Shown: positions 1 through 6,310 of the stretch, in pieces
Layout of the letters: the number at the start of each line of letters is the position of its first letter
Position numbering within the stretch: position 1 is the stretch's first letter
Assembly (NCBI GenBank): GCA_964657445.1
Contig: CAZZVB010000165.1
Span: 1-10,013, forward strand
Direction of reading: 5' to 3'
DNA: 10,013 nt
From: LMUY01 sp964657445
GTDB lineage: Bacteria; Pseudomonadota; Alphaproteobacteria; Acetobacterales; Acetobacteraceae
Program-made: the position numbers and the translations under genes
Notes under the pieces: model-generated
What the model was told of the DNA's origin: nothing
The model's input: only the letters and a program-made list of their open reading frames with translations
Database searches by the model: none

Positions 1-997
1 CCGGGGCAGGCTCGGACCGCGGCATCGGCGCCGGCGTGTAGCTCGGCGCGGCGGCAACCTGGGTCGCAGCGGCAGGCGCAGCGGCCGGAGGCGGCGAAGC
101 CGGCGGCGGCACATAGCTGGCAACGGCGCCCTTGCCCATGCCGGTCGGCGCCCAGCCAGGCGGCGGATCGAACGCGCCATCGGAGGACGAGGGCGGGGCG
201 TAGGCGACTTCGACCGGCGGCGTCACAGCCGGACGCGGCTGCGGCGGCACATAGGCGGCCGTAGCGGTATCGGACGGAGCGTTGTAGCGCGGGCCAGCAG
301 GGATGCTCGTCGGCAGCGAGTTCATCGCATACATCTCAGCCGTGGACCGCTTGTTCGGGAAGCTGTCGGTGATGTACGGGCCGATCTTGGCGACGTAGCG
401 CCGGGTCTCGTCCGGCAACGGGCGATTGCGCGTCAGGTAGTCGTCGAGCCGGCCCGGACCACCGTTATACGCAGCCAGAAATCCCGGCGACCCATACAGG
501 TCATACAGTTCGCGGATGTAGGCGGTGCCCGCCATGATGCTGTTGTGCGGGTCGTAGGGATCGTCGCCCAGGTCGTAGCGGGCGCGCAGCTCGTCATAGG
601 TCGCCGGCATGACCTGCATCAGGCCCATCGCACCGGCGCCGGACGTGATCGGCGCGCCGTTCAGTTCGGTTCGGCCGCCGGATTCGACGCGCATGACTTC
701 GCGGACCCAACGCTCCGGAATGTCGTAACGCTGCGAAGCCTCCTTGATGTACGGGCCCCATGGATCGCTACGCGGACCCGGCGGCGAGTAGCTGCGGTGC
801 GCCCGCTGTTCGTATTGCGAGGCTTCCTGCGTTGCGCTGATGTGCTGGCCGCCGGCACAGGCCGAGAGCATTCCGAGCACGCCCAGGCACCCCGCCGCGC
901 GGACCACCGCTTTCGCGCCTTTGCCTGCGCCCGGCTGGGACGCGGGACGCGGCTGCACTGGCGGGAGCGCGGCAGGCTGGCGGGAAAAGCTCGTCAT
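1..997 (-). CDS. Lytic transglycosylase (SLT/GH23 domain), putative lipoprotein, 3' end off window
   Basis: Predicted to cleave the MurNAc-GlcNAc glycosidic bond of peptidoglycan non-hydrolytically, leaving 1,6-anhydro-MurNAc ends; acts in the periplasm. The window holds 332 residues and no stop, so the C-terminus is missing. The SLT domain spans about residues 79-209: the catalytic Glu is E105 in RVESGG (codon 685-683), followed by GAMGLMQVMP (122-131), AYNGGPGR (176-183) and ETRRYV (197-202), the standard family-1 signature order. Residues 31-47 are hydrophobic and end in LSAC, a lipobox with C47 as the lipidated residue, so membrane anchoring is likely. The tail from about residue 220 is rich in Pro and Ala with repeated VPP units and looks disordered. 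Start: ATG 997 has GGAG about 11 nt upstream, but an in-frame GTG at 907 (residue 31) would give a more ordinary lipoprotein signal peptide. It is transcribed divergently from the ABC ATPase. Function is secure; the exact transglycosylase class is not. Confidence 0.9.
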   Translation of the reverse strand, partial: MTSFSRQPAALPPVQPRPASQPGAGKGAKAVVRAAGCLGVLGMLSACAGGQHISATQEASQYEQRAHRSYSPPGPRSDPWGPYIKEASQRYDIPERWVREVMRVESGGRTELNGAPITSGAGAMGLMQVMPATYDELRARYDLGDDPYDPHNSIMAGTAYIRELYDLYGSPGFLAAYNGGPGRLDDYLTRNRPLPDETRRYVAKIGPYITDSFPNKRSTAEMYAMNSLPTSIPAGPRYNAPSDTATAAYVPPQPRPAVTPPVEVAYAPPSSSDGAFDPPPGWAPTGMGKGAVASYVPPPASPPPAAAPAAATQVAAAPSYTPAPMPRSEPAP

Positions 998-1031
998 GCG
1001 TGGCGGGTCTCCGTCAGGGCAGTCAGCAAGG

Positions 1032-1076
1032 GCCGAGTAAGCGGCTATTAAACCGCCGACGCTGAGATGACTCGGC
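1032..1076. repeat. Nested inverted repeat in the transglycosylase leader
   Basis: GCCGAG at 1032-1037 is the exact reverse complement of CTCGGC at 1071-1076. Between them GCGG (1041-1044) can pair with CCGC (1053-1056). It lies 35-79 bases upstream of the transglycosylase ATG, so in the minus-strand transcript it could fold in the 5' leader. The arms are short and such pairs arise by chance in GC-rich DNA. Confidence 0.3.
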
Positions 1077-1155
1077 AGGAATATCCCCTAAGTGCCTATC
1101 CAAGCTTGCGATCGGGAACAAGCGAGATATGCATGGGATTCAGAATTCTTCTTCG

Positions 1156-1175
1156 CTGTGCTATTCTGAGCACAG
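1156..1175. repeat. Perfect 7-bp inverted repeat, possible operator
   Basis: CTGTGCT (1156-1162) and AGCACAG (1169-1175) are exact reverse complements around a 6-nt spacer, giving a 20-bp dyad of the size bound by dimeric helix-turn-helix regulators. It sits in the A/T-richer part of the divergent region, 166 bp before the ATPase ATG. TTT follows the right arm, but the T-run is too short to argue for a terminator. The regulator is unknown. Confidence 0.4.
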
Positions 1176-1341
1176 TTTCGTGAGTAGTAATTATTCCGAA
1201 TACGGTGCGATAGCCGCTGAGATCCACAATGCGGTGCAGTTGCGACAACCCGGACGATCCGCTATCGCGCGCTGATCATGCCGCCTCTTCCTCAATACGA
1301 CATCCGAGCCTGCGGCGCTCACCCGTCAGGTGCATAGTACG

Positions 1342-2127
1342 ATGGCCGCCTTCATCCGCGCCGAGGGCGTGTCGATCGACTTCCCGATCTATCACGGCAA
1401 CAGCCGCAGCCTGAAGAAAACCATGTTCGCTGCAGCGTCCGGGCGGCTCGGCGAGGACCGTCAGCACCGCCTGGTCGTCCAGGCCCTGCGCGACGTGTCG
1501 TTCAGCCTGCAGCCTGGGGACCGCCTCGCCCTGGTCGGTGGCAACGGGGCGGGCAAGACCACCCTCCTCCGCGCGATCGCGGGCATCTATGAGCCGGTGG
1601 TGGGCCGCCTGCAGGTGAGTGGCGGCATCGGCTCGCTGCTGGATGTCAGCGCCGGCATGAATCCCGACTTGTCCGGACGCGAGAACATCATGCTGCGCAG
1701 CCTCTACAGCGGGCTAAGCAGCGCGCAGACTGCCCGGCTGGTCGATGACGTGGCGGATTTCGCCGAATTGGGCGAGTTCATGGAACTGCCGCTGCGGTTC
1801 TATTCCTCCGGCATGTCGGTTCGGCTGGCATTCGCCATCGCAACGGCAATCCGGCCGCAAATCCTCCTCATGGATGAGTGGTTCCTCGCCGGCGACGCAA
1901 ACTTCCTGGACAAGGCGCGGGCACGGCTGGAGACGCTGGTGCGCGCGGCGGAGATCCTGGTGCTTTCGACGCATGCCGAAGGCATCGTGATGGAGTGGGC
2001 GACGCGGGTGATCTGGCTTGATCAGGGACGGGTCCGCGAGGATGGTCCGGCCCGCGAGGTGCTCACCCATTATCTCGGTCATGAGCCAGTCATGCCGAAG
2101 CAACCGCTGACCGAATCCGCCGCCTGA
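1342..2127 (+). CDS. ABC transporter ATP-binding protein, polysaccharide/O-antigen export type (Wzt/KpsT/TagH-like)
   Basis: Cytoplasmic ATPase subunit expected to power an ABC-2 type permease (Wzm/KpsM/TagG class) exporting a polysaccharide or other undecaprenyl-linked glycan. The 261 residues contain Walker A GGNGAGKTT (66-74), the divergent signature YSSGMS (154-159) typical of this subfamily in place of LSGGQ, Walker B ILLMDE (174-179), an AGD D-loop (183-185) and the switch His H211 in STHAEG. The segment around GRENIM (112-117), before the signature, is also subfamily-typical. The protein ends soon after the nucleotide-binding domain, so it lacks the C-terminal carbohydrate-binding domain of long Wzt proteins and resembles KpsT-length members. 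Start: ATG 1342 has AGG 11 nt upstream; the in-frame GTG 1330 would add four residues and overlaps that AGG. No permease or glycosyltransferase gene is adjacent, so the partner must be elsewhere. Substrate unknown. Confidence 0.9.
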   Translation: MAAFIRAEGVSIDFPIYHGNSRSLKKTMFAAASGRLGEDRQHRLVVQALRDVSFSLQPGDRLALVGGNGAGKTTLLRAIAGIYEPVVGRLQVSGGIGSLLDVSAGMNPDLSGRENIMLRSLYSGLSSAQTARLVDDVADFAELGEFMELPLRFYSSGMSVRLAFAIATAIRPQILLMDEWFLAGDANFLDKARARLETLVRAAEILVLSTHAEGIVMEWATRVIWLDQGRVREDGPAREVLTHYLGHEPVMPKQPLTESAA

Positions 2128-2132
2128 CCCTA

Positions 2133-2150
2133 CGCGCCGCTGGCGGCGCG
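2133..2150. repeat. GC-rich hairpin just after the ABC ATPase gene
   Basis: CGCGCCGC (2133-2140) and GCGGCGCG (2143-2150) are perfect reverse complements with a 2-nt centre, so a real hairpin would open to a loop of about 4 nt. It begins 5 bp after the ATPase stop and is followed by a smaller CGGGT/ACCCG pair. No T-run follows, so a rho-independent terminator is doubtful; it may still stall polymerase or protect the 3' end of the message before ligD. Confidence 0.35.
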
Positions 2151-2188
2151 GGTGAAACCCGTTCCCGGCGCGCGACGTTCAACGGCTC

Positions 2189-4741
2189 ATGCCCAGCCGA
2201 ACCGCTGCCGCAAAGCCCGACCGGCGTGACACCTCGATCACGACGTATCGGGCGCGGCGCGATTTCGACCGCACGTCGGAGCCGCCGCCCGCCCCGGTGA
2301 GAACCGCCAGCACGGCGCCGGTCTTCGTGGTGCAGAAACACCACGCGACCCGGCTGCACTGGGACTTCCGTCTGGAACATGACGGCGTGCTGTGGTCCTG
2401 GGCCGTCCCGCGCGGCCCGTCGCTCGACCCGAAAGACAAGCGGCTGGCCGTTCACGTCGAAGATCATCCCCTGGACTACGCCAACTTCGAGGGCACGATC
2501 CCGGAGGGTGAGTACGGCGCCGGCACGGTCGAACGCTGGGATAGCGGCACCTGGGCGCCGGTGAGCGAAGACCCGGCGGCCGATCTGACGCGCGGCGAAA
2601 TGAAGTTCACCCTGAGCGGCACGCGGCTGAACGGCAGGTTCGTGCTGATCCGCCTGAAGCCACGCCCAAAGGAGCACGCCGAAAACTGGCTGCTCATCAA
2701 GGAGCATGACGAACACGAAAGCAGCGGGACAGGCGCTGCCGAAATGGAGCAGGTGCCCCTGAAAGCCGCCCGCAAGCCGAAAGCGGCCAAGCCCAAAGCG
2801 CCGGCAGCGGACAACGGCGAGCCCCCGGTTCCCGGAGCGAAACGCGCACCGCTGCCCGACGCCCAGGCGCCGCAACTCGCCAGCCTGGCGGAAGCGCCGC
2901 CGGCGAAGGGCGACTGGATCAGTGAAATCAAATACGACGGCTATCGCCTGCTCGCCTTCAAGGACGGCCAAACGGTGCGGCTGCTGACCCGCACGGGGCT
3001 GGACTGGACGTCCCGTTTGCACGCGGTCGCCCAGTCGATCGCCAAGCTGGGCCGCACGGCCATGCTCCTGGACGGCGAATTGGTCAGCCTGCGCAAGGAC
3101 GGCACGAGCCATTTCGGCGATCTGCAGGCAGCGCTGTCCGAAGGACGCGGCGGCCTGACCTTCTACGCATTTGACCTGCTCTACCTGGATGGCTGGGACC
3201 TTCGTCCATGCCGCCTCGATGCGCGCAAAGCCGCAATGGCGGGCCTCGATATCTGGACCGATCAGGTGAGGTTCAGCGACCACATCACCGGCGAACCCGG
3301 CCCCGTGCGGACCAAGGCCTGTTCCATGGGTCTGGAGGGCATCATCGTCAAACGGGCCGACCTGCCCTACCGCGCAGGGCGCAGCCAGGACTGGCTGAAG
3401 CTGAAATGCGGCGGACGCGAGGAGTTCGTCGTGCTCGGATGGACGCCGCCTTCCGGCAGCCGCGCCGGCCTCGGCGCGCTTCACCTCGGCTTCTATGGCC
3501 ATGACGGCGCCCTGCACTACGCCGGCGGCGTCGGCACCGGGTTCAGCGACGCCGTCTTGACGTCTCTGCGTGCCAAACTCGAGCCGCTTGCGGCAGCCGC
3601 GCCCGATCTGATGCTGTCGGGCGAGAAGCCGGACAGCAAGATCGTCTGGGTCCGTCCCGAGCTGGTGGCGGAGGTGCAGTTCGTCGGCTGGTCAGGCGCC
3701 GGACGCATCCGCCATGGCGTCTTTCTCGGCCTGCGCGACGACAAGCCGGCGCGTGACGTCGTGCGCGACATCCCCGATCCCGAGGCAGCCCGCAGCCCGC
3801 TGCAACCACGCCGGTCCGGCCGGGTGGTGACGGCCAAGCCACCCAGCAAGGCCGCCCCCGCCCGTCCGCCCGGGACGTTCAAGCCGCGCCTTCCATCAAC
3901 CGGCGCGGTGAAGCTGACGCATCCCGATCGCGAGCTCTGGCCTGGGATCACCAAACAGGATTTGGCCGATTATTGGGCGGCCGTCGCGCCCACCGCGCTG
4001 CCGGAGATCGCACACCGCCCGCTCGCGCTGGTGCGCTGCGTGGAAGGCGTGGACGGGCCGCATTTCTTCCAGAAGCACGCCATGAAGGGCATGCAAAGCC
4101 AGTTTCGCGAGGGCAACCAGGATGGCGCGCCATACCTGGAGTTCGACGATGCGGACGGGTTGCAGGCAGCAGCGCAGATGGCTGCGATAGAACTGCACAG
4201 TTGGGGCAGCACCTCGGCCGATCCGGCCCACGCCGACCGGCTGGTGTTCGACCTCGATCCAGGCCCGGACGTCGCCTGGGCCACCACCGTCAACGCGGCC
4301 AAGGAGTTGCGGGACCGGCTTGCCCGGACCGGCCTGGACTCGTTCTGCCGCACCAGCGGCGGCAAGGGGCTGCACGTCGTAGCCCCGGTGCTGCCCGGGC
4401 CGGACTGGGACAGCGTGCGCGCCTGGTGCCGCGCATTTGCCGAGGGCATGGAGGCCGAGGCGCCCGACCGGTACGTCGCCTCGGTGCCGAAAGCCCGCCG
4501 TACCGGGCGCATCCTGGTGGACTGGCTGCGCAACGGCCTGGGATCGACCGCCGTCGCCTCGTTCTCACCGCGCGCGCGGCCCGGCGCCACCGTGGCGACG
4601 CCCGTCGCCTGGCGAGAGGTGACAGCCAAGCTCGACCCGGCGTCGTTTACGATCGCGACCGTTCCGAAACGCCTCGCCCGCCTGAAGGCCGACCCCTGGG
4701 AAGGCTTCGTCGCTGCAGCCAAGGCGATTCCTGGGCTGTAG
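2189..4741 (+). CDS. ligD: Multifunctional DNA ligase D (PE-LIG-POL), non-homologous end joining
   Basis: Bacterial end-joining enzyme of 850 residues that trims, fills and seals double-strand breaks, normally recruited by Ku. Domain order is phosphoesterase, ligase, polymerase, as in Pseudomonas LigD. PE (about 17-175): H51, H57, D59, R61, H93 and Y97 keep the spacing of the known catalytic and Mn-binding residues. A Lys/Ala/Pro-rich linker covers about 190-222. LIG (about 225-525): nucleophile K248 in EIKYDGYR, then LDGELV (294-299), FYAFDLLYLDG (325-335), EGIIVKR (383-389) and WLKLK (402-406), followed by an OB-fold region. POL (about 573-850): FFQKH (626-630), metal ligands D688 and D690 in VFDLD, RTSGGKGLH (721-729) and a third likely ligand D778. 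All three active sites look intact. The start at ATG 2189 has no clear Shine-Dalgarno, but the conserved YRARRDF segment begins only at residue 20, so little can be missing. No ku gene lies within the window. A P450 gene follows after 38 bp. Confidence 0.96.
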   Translation: MPSRTAAAKPDRRDTSITTYRARRDFDRTSEPPPAPVRTASTAPVFVVQKHHATRLHWDFRLEHDGVLWSWAVPRGPSLDPKDKRLAVHVEDHPLDYANFEGTIPEGEYGAGTVERWDSGTWAPVSEDPAADLTRGEMKFTLSGTRLNGRFVLIRLKPRPKEHAENWLLIKEHDEHESSGTGAAEMEQVPLKAARKPKAAKPKAPAADNGEPPVPGAKRAPLPDAQAPQLASLAEAPPAKGDWISEIKYDGYRLLAFKDGQTVRLLTRTGLDWTSRLHAVAQSIAKLGRTAMLLDGELVSLRKDGTSHFGDLQAALSEGRGGLTFYAFDLLYLDGWDLRPCRLDARKAAMAGLDIWTDQVRFSDHITGEPGPVRTKACSMGLEGIIVKRADLPYRAGRSQDWLKLKCGGREEFVVLGWTPPSGSRAGLGALHLGFYGHDGALHYAGGVGTGFSDAVLTSLRAKLEPLAAAAPDLMLSGEKPDSKIVWVRPELVAEVQFVGWSGAGRIRHGVFLGLRDDKPARDVVRDIPDPEAARSPLQPRRSGRVVTAKPPSKAAPARPPGTFKPRLPSTGAVKLTHPDRELWPGITKQDLADYWAAVAPTALPEIAHRPLALVRCVEGVDGPHFFQKHAMKGMQSQFREGNQDGAPYLEFDDADGLQAAAQMAAIELHSWGSTSADPAHADRLVFDLDPGPDVAWATTVNAAKELRDRLARTGLDSFCRTSGGKGLHVVAPVLPGPDWDSVRAWCRAFAEGMEAEAPDRYVASVPKARRTGRILVDWLRNGLGSTAVASFSPRARPGATVATPVAWREVTAKLDPASFTIATVPKRLARLKADPWEGFVAAAKAIPGL

Positions 4742-4779
4742 GGCTGTCAAGGCGCGCCGGGTGGCGTAGCGTCCGCGCG

Positions 4780-5982
4780 ATGTTCGACCTGCGCCACCTG
4801 CCGCCGTCCTTCTATGACGACCCGTATCCGACCTATCGGACGCTTCAGCAGCATGACCCGGTGTTCCGCCTGCCGGATGGCGGCTGGTTCCTCACCCGGT
4901 ATGCCGACCTCGATGCGGTGTATCGCGACACGGCGCGCTTCACCTCGGACAAGCGCGAGGAGTTCAGGCCCAAGTTCGGCGACTCCCCGCTCTACGAACA
5001 CCATACCACCAGCCTCGTGTTCAACGATCCGCCGCTGCACACCCGGGTCCGCCGCCTGATCGCAGGCGCCCTGACGCCGAGAGCGCTGGCTGACATGGAG
5101 CCGGCGCTCGTCCAACTGGTGGACAGCCTGCTGGACGGCCTGCCGGACCATTGCGACCTCATCGAGGGTTTTGCCGCAGCGATCCCGGTCGAAGTCATCG
5201 GCAACCTGCTCGGCGTTCCGCATGCCGACCGCGGACCGTTACGGGGCTGGTCCCTGGCGATCCTCGGCGCGCTTGAACCCGTCATTACGCCGGCGGCGAT
5301 GGCGGGCGGCAACGCCGCCGTGGTGGAGTTCTGCGCCTATCTGAAGGATCTGGTCGCGGATCGCCGAGCCCATCCCGGCGACCCGGCACGCGACGTGCTC
5401 ACCCGGCTGATCGGGACCGAACGCGACGGCGAGCGGCTGTCGGAGGCCGAATTGCTGCAGAATTGCATCTTCATCCTCAATGCCGGCCATGAAACGACCA
5501 CCAACCTCATCGGCAACGGGCTCTATTTGCTGCAACAATGGCCCGCGGAGCGCGAACGCCTGCTGGCCGACCCGGCCCTGATCCGCCTTGCCGTGGAAGA
5601 ATTCCTCCGGTTCGAGAGTTCGAACCAATTGGGCAACCGGACCGCTGCCGAAGATGTCACACTGGGCGGCGCGAGGATCGGAGCCGGTGACCGGCTGACG
5701 CTGTGCATCGGCGCAGCCAACCGCGACCCGGCGCACTTCAGCGACCCGGACCGGCTGGATGTAGCCAGGACGCCCAACCGGCATCTCGCCTTCGCCGCCG
5801 GCGCGCATCAGTGCATCGGCATGAGCCTGGCGCGGCTTGAGGGCCGGATCGCAATCTCCCGCTTTCTGGCCCGCTTCCCGCGTTTCGTATTGGATGGAAC
5901 GCCGGTCCGCGGCGGCCGTGCCCGCTTCCGGGGTTTCAGCAGCCTGCCTGTCGATCTCACGCCCGACACTGCGGGCGTGTGA
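4780..5982 (+). CDS. Cytochrome P450
   Basis: Soluble haem monooxygenase of 400 residues, the usual size of bacterial class I P450s, which take electrons from a separate ferredoxin and reductase. The haem loop reads FAAGAHQCIG (338-347) with C345 as axial thiolate. The I-helix oxygen-activation motif is AGHETT (235-240), the K-helix ExxR is E274-R277, and the C-helix HTRVRR (87-92) would contact the haem propionates. There is no signal peptide or membrane anchor. The frame stays open far upstream over the end of ligD, but homology-like sequence starts only at ATG 4780 (MFDLRHLPP), which I take as the start; no strong ribosome binding site precedes it. It lies 38 bp after ligD and could be cotranscribed, although no functional link to end joining is known. 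No ferredoxin or reductase gene is nearby. The substrate cannot be read from the sequence. Confidence 0.94.
   Translation: MFDLRHLPPSFYDDPYPTYRTLQQHDPVFRLPDGGWFLTRYADLDAVYRDTARFTSDKREEFRPKFGDSPLYEHHTTSLVFNDPPLHTRVRRLIAGALTPRALADMEPALVQLVDSLLDGLPDHCDLIEGFAAAIPVEVIGNLLGVPHADRGPLRGWSLAILGALEPVITPAAMAGGNAAVVEFCAYLKDLVADRRAHPGDPARDVLTRLIGTERDGERLSEAELLQNCIFILNAGHETTTNLIGNGLYLLQQWPAERERLLADPALIRLAVEEFLRFESSNQLGNRTAAEDVTLGGARIGAGDRLTLCIGAANRDPAHFSDPDRLDVARTPNRHLAFAAGAHQCIGMSLARLEGRIAISRFLARFPRFVLDGTPVRGGRARFRGFSSLPVDLTPDTAGV
5958..5979 (+). terminator. Possible hairpin terminator overlapping the P450 stop
   Basis: CACGCCCG (5958-5965) and CGGGCGTG (5972-5979) are perfect 8-bp reverse complements around a 6-nt loop, ending 3 bases before the last base of the P450 TGA. 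The stem is strong, but A-rich sequence follows instead of a T-run, so intrinsic termination is uncertain. A role in 3'-end protection or as a pause site is equally possible. Because the left arm is coding, some of the symmetry may be coincidental. Confidence 0.35.
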
Positions 5983-6055
5983 GTCCCGAAAGAAGATGGC
6001 AACTATTGGGACACAAACATTACATCGCAGACACACGCGGGTTTCGGCGTCGATT

Positions 6056-6109
6056 GTTGAACAGATTCAGCCCACAACTGCGAGTTAGAAGATCTACATT
6101 GGGTTCAAC
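6056..6109. repeat. Spaced inverted repeat GTTGAAC...GTTCAAC
   Basis: GTTGAAC (6056-6062) and GTTCAAC (6103-6109) are exact reverse complements 40 nt apart. The intervening segment contains a small AACT-gcg-AGTT hairpin (6076-6086), so the whole could form a branched RNA structure or a pair of protein half-sites. Chance occurrence is quite possible in a 328-nt region. Confidence 0.3.
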
Positions 6110-6187
6110 GGAATAGTCTCAGGCGACGCTGGTTAATCTCGCTCCGGTAAGGTTTGTCCTCTTTTTTAGATAACCGCATCAATAAGC

Positions 6188-6233
6188 GTGGTGAGTATTT
6201 GGTTCGGGCGCCCCGCTACTTGTGCTCACGCGC
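6188..6233 (+). promoter_or_regulatory. Compound hairpin in the response-regulator leader
   Basis: Three short complementary pairs are stacked about one centre. CGGG (6205-6208) faces CCCG (6212-6215) over a 3-nt loop. Outside that, AGTA (6194-6197) can pair with TACT (6217-6220), or alternatively GTGAG (6191-6195) with CTCAC (6225-6229). The GTGAG/CTCAC stem can extend with G-C pairs to 6188 and 6233 around one bulge. It lies 77 bases before the response-regulator ATG. The alternative pairings would suit a switching leader or an operator; the function is not known. Confidence 0.35.
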
Positions 6234-6296
6234 CTGTTACTGCGGAAAGGCGTGATCGTATGCATCTACATAGGGCCGTGGCGGGTATCGATCGCG

Positions 6297-6301
6297 AAAG
6301 G
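6297..6301 (+). promoter_or_regulatory. Shine-Dalgarno of the response regulator
   Basis: AAAGG at 6297-6301, 9 nt before ATG 6311, is the clearest ribosome binding site in the window and fixes the start of this gene. Confidence 0.65.
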
Positions 6302-6310
6302 TAGGCCCAC

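Larger units (their letters stand above)
998..1341. other. Divergent intergenic region between transglycosylase and ABC ATPase genes
   Basis: No convincing gene is seen here. Roughly 1040-1210 is visibly richer in A/T than the flanking coding DNA, as expected for promoters serving both directions. A weak sigma-70-like pair on the plus strand is TTGCGA (from 1106) with TATGCA about 16 nt later; I do not trust it enough to list as a promoter. Two inverted repeats, at 1032-1076 and 1156-1175, are listed separately. The stretch 1210-1341 is again GC-rich and is probably the 5' leader of the ATPase gene. Confidence 0.5.
5983..6310. other. Intergenic region upstream of the response regulator
   Basis: No protein gene is supported in these 328 bases. 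Composition is less GC-rich than the coding DNA, with a T6 run at 6162-6167. It holds a spaced inverted repeat (6056-6109) and a compound hairpin (6188-6233), both listed separately, and a good ribosome binding site at its right end. The length and composition fit a promoter plus a structured leader for the response regulator; a small RNA cannot be excluded. No consensus -35/-10 pair is convincing. Confidence 0.5.

Noticed and set aside
545..1051. 168-codon open frame on the plus strand
   Set aside because: It is a shadow opposite the transglycosylase SLT domain, whose catalytic motifs are all on the minus strand.
1106..1133. TTGCGA/TATGCA as a sigma-70 promoter
   Set aside because: The -10 matches only three of six consensus positions and the spacing is suboptimal, so it is mentioned in the intergenic entry but not called.
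2090..3517. 475-codon open frame on the minus strand opposite ligD
   Set aside because: It lies antisense to the PE and LIG domains of an unmistakable LigD and has no recognisable motif. Long antisense frames are common in GC-rich genes because of codon bias.
3973..4779. Upstream extension of the P450 frame over the end of ligD
   Set aside because: The frame is open, but its translation is low-complexity Arg/Gly/Ala sequence out of frame with the intact LigD polymerase domain; P450-like sequence begins only at ATG 4780.
6162..6167. T6 run as an intrinsic terminator
   Set aside because: I could not find a stable stem immediately upstream on the plus strand.
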